Of a stretch of 64,000 bases of DNA, positions 62,468 through 64,000 are shown one piece after another. Each line of letters starts with the position of its first letter. Position 1 is the stretch's first letter. Under the pieces are notes generated by a model. It did not search any database, had not been told where the DNA came from, and was given only the letters and a program-made list of their open reading frames with translations. The stretch lies in the NCBI RefSeq assembly GCF_958405655.1, contig NZ_CATYWO010000001.1, forward strand, positions 124,001 to 188,000, given 5' to 3'. The translations under genes were made by a program, and so were the position numbers. This DNA comes from Ralstonia condita. GTDB taxonomy: Bacteria > Pseudomonadota > Gammaproteobacteria > Burkholderiales > Burkholderiaceae.

Positions 62468-63712
62468 TCAGGCCAGCATGCGGTCGACCAGTTCGATCCA
62501 GTGTTCGACGGGCGTGTCGGTGCCGCTCTGCAGATGCGTCAAGCAGCCGATGTTGGCGCTGACGATGCGCTCGGGCTGCGTCGCTTGCAGCTTGGCGAGC
62601 TTGTCATCGCGCAGTCGGTAGGCCAGCTCCGGCTGCAGTACGGAGTACGTACCGGCCGAACCGCAGCACAGGTGGCTGTCGGCGCAAAGCTTGACGTCCA
62701 CGCCCAGCGAGCCGAGCAGCGTTTCGACCGCCCCCCGGATCTGCTGCCCGTGCTGCAGCGTGCAGGGCGGATGCCACGCCACGCGGGGGCGTTGTGCTTC
62801 GGGTTTGGCCTTCTGCAGAAGTTGCTGCGAGAACGCCGGTAGTACCTCGCACAGGTCGCGCGTCATGGCCGACACGCGTGCCGCGCGCTCGGCATAGGCA
62901 GGATCGTCGCGCAGCAGGTGGCCGTATTCCTTGACCATCACCCCGCACCCGGAGGCGGTCATGACGATGGCCTCGGCGCCCGCTTCGATGTAAGGCCACC
63001 AGGCGTCGATGTTGGCGCGCATGTTGCCCAGGCCGCCGGCATGGTCGTTCATGTGGTAGCGGATGGCGCCGCAGCACCCGGCGCGGTCGGCGCTGATGAG
63101 CTGCACGCCCAGCTTGTCGAAGACGCGTGCCGTGGCGGCATTGATGTTGGGCGACATGGCGGGTTGCACGCAGCCTTCGAGCAGCAGCATCTTGCGTGCG
63201 TGTGCGGTGCTTGGCCGCATGCCGGCGTGAGGCTGCTTGGCTGGCACCTTGTTGCGCAGCACCTGCGGCAACATCGGCCGCACGGCCTGCCCGAGCTTGA
63301 GTGCGGAGCCGAACAGCGCCGGCCGCGTCAACCCTTCGCGCAGTGCCCAGCGCACGGCGCGTTCGCCGAGCGGGCGAGACTCTCCTTTCGCATCGAGCTG
63401 GTCGTCGACGATCTTGCGGCCGATCTCCACCAGGCGCCCGTAGGTCACGCCGGACGGGCAAGTCGATTCGCAGTTGCGGCAGGTCAGGCAGCGGTCCAGG
63501 TGCAGGCGCGTGGCCTCCCCGGCGGGCTGGCCCTCGAGCACCTGCTTCATCAGGTAGATGCGCCCGCGCGGGCCGTCCAGCTCGTCGCCGAGCAGTTGGT
63601 AGGTCGGGCAGGTGGCGGTGCAGAAGCCGCAGTGCACGCACTTCTGCACGATGCTTTGGGCTTCTTCGCCTTGAGGAGTGTTGCGCAGGAACGCCGCGAG
63701 CGTGATTTGCAT
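62468..63712 (-). CDS. glcF: Glycolate oxidase iron-sulfur subunit
   Basis: 414 residues. Two [4Fe-4S] motifs, CVHCGFCTATCP (about 25) and CLTCRNCESTCPSG (about 75), then two CCG-type domains with GCVQPAMSP, RAGCCGAI and HLCCGSAGTYS. With GlcD and GlcE it oxidises glycolate to glyoxylate at the membrane. It follows glcE by 12 bases, the typical order glcD-glcE-glcF. Confidence 0.94.
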   Translation of the reverse strand: MQITLAAFLRNTPQGEEAQSIVQKCVHCGFCTATCPTYQLLGDELDGPRGRIYLMKQVLEGQPAGEATRLHLDRCLTCRNCESTCPSGVTYGRLVEIGRKIVDDQLDAKGESRPLGERAVRWALREGLTRPALFGSALKLGQAVRPMLPQVLRNKVPAKQPHAGMRPSTAHARKMLLLEGCVQPAMSPNINAATARVFDKLGVQLISADRAGCCGAIRYHMNDHAGGLGNMRANIDAWWPYIEAGAEAIVMTASGCGVMVKEYGHLLRDDPAYAERAARVSAMTRDLCEVLPAFSQQLLQKAKPEAQRPRVAWHPPCTLQHGQQIRGAVETLLGSLGVDVKLCADSHLCCGSAGTYSVLQPELAYRLRDDKLAKLQATQPERIVSANIGCLTHLQSGTDTPVEHWIELVDRMLA

Positions 63713-63724
63713 GATGAGCTTGCG

Positions 63725-64000
63725 TTAGAAGTCGGCGTACAGACGGCCCGGGTTGAAGATGCCGTGCGGATCGAAGCTGTCCTTCAGGCGCTTGTGCACG
63801 GCCATCAAAGGCGCAGCGACGGGTGTGAACACGTCGCTTGTGCGGTCGCCGTTGCGGAACAGCGTGGCGTGGCCACCGGCCTTGGCGGCCGCATCGCGAA
63901 TGACGCTGGCAGGCGTGTTGGCGGTGTCGATCCACCAGCGTTGGCCTCCGCCCCATTCGACGAGTTGCTCGTCGGCCGAGGCCTGACCGAACGCCAGCGG
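63725..64000 (-). CDS. glcE: Glycolate oxidase FAD-binding subunit, C-terminal part
   Basis: Partial gene cut by the right window edge. The 91 codons end in HKRLKDSFDPHGIFNPGRLYADF followed by TAA, the characteristic C-terminus of GlcE/FAD-linked oxidases. WGGGQRWW and GGHATLFRNGD precede it. The FAD-binding domain must lie beyond the window. Confidence 0.92.
   Translation of the reverse strand, partial: PLAFGQASADEQLVEWGGGQRWWIDTANTPASVIRDAAAKAGGHATLFRNGDRTSDVFTPVAAPLMAVHKRLKDSFDPHGIFNPGRLYADF

Overview
The window reads as chromosomal DNA of a betaproteobacterium of the family Burkholderiaceae, most likely the genus Ralstonia. It is GC-rich and almost completely coding. It carries the Ralstonia/Cupriavidus-type Phc quorum-sensing genes (phcA beside gap and tkt; phcB-phcS-phcR-phcQ about 10 kb away), and gene neighbourhoods typical of this family: fur/bamE, dapB-leuS-lptE-holA-proA, and queA-tgt-yajC-secD-secF. 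The genus rests on recognising protein sequences by eye; no search was run.

Layout. 1-726 is a scar in which a lysR fragment (minus) meets the second half of a galactonate dehydratase gene (plus). 0.8-5.3 kb holds tkt, gap and phcA. 5.3-15.2 kb is housekeeping: fur, bamE, dapB, leuS, lptE, holA, proA, hemJ and an rRNA methyltransferase. 15.2-21.9 kb, on the minus strand, is the quorum-sensing block phcB-phcS-phcR-phcQ, preceded by a large non-coding gap and an atypical response regulator whose receiver resembles Legionella LqsR. 22.0-25.4 kb (minus) is the proton-translocating transhydrogenase operon with panD inside it. 25.7-31.2 kb: a Nudix hydrolase, mnmA, a truncated-type glutamate synthase, a GST and purB. 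31.5-33.4 kb: cytochrome b561 and two YceI proteins. 33.5-39.1 kb (minus): secF, secD, yajC, tgt and queA, divergent from recG. 41.5-47.3 kb: a membrane metallophosphatase, then an oxidative-stress island of oxyR, two small ORFs, dps and katG. 47.4-49.9 kb: ubiA, proC and the PLP-homeostasis protein gene. 50.0-58.9 kb: a type IV pilus block with pilT, pilU, a major-type pilin, fimT, pilV, pilW, pilX and pilY1. 59.0-64.0 kb: a glutathione peroxidase, a WYL regulator-cupin-VOC set, lrgA/lrgB and the end of the glycolate oxidase operon (glcF, partial glcE).

How the genes connect. PhcB is expected to make the fatty-acid methyl-ester signal, PhcS to sense it, and PhcR/PhcQ to relay it to the LysR-type master regulator PhcA. 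In plant-pathogenic Ralstonia PhcA controls motility, exopolysaccharide and metabolism, and type IV pili are among the traits linked to it. OxyR, Dps, KatG and the peroxidase form a peroxide defence, and Fur controls iron. PntAB supplies NADPH for biosynthesis and peroxide defence.

I found no tRNA, rRNA, CRISPR array, insertion sequence or prophage. The parts I consider least explained are the LqsR-like regulator next to phcB, the palindrome-rich region with small ORFs upstream of dps-katG, and a perfect 12-bp inverted repeat in front of the VOC-cupin-WYL genes.
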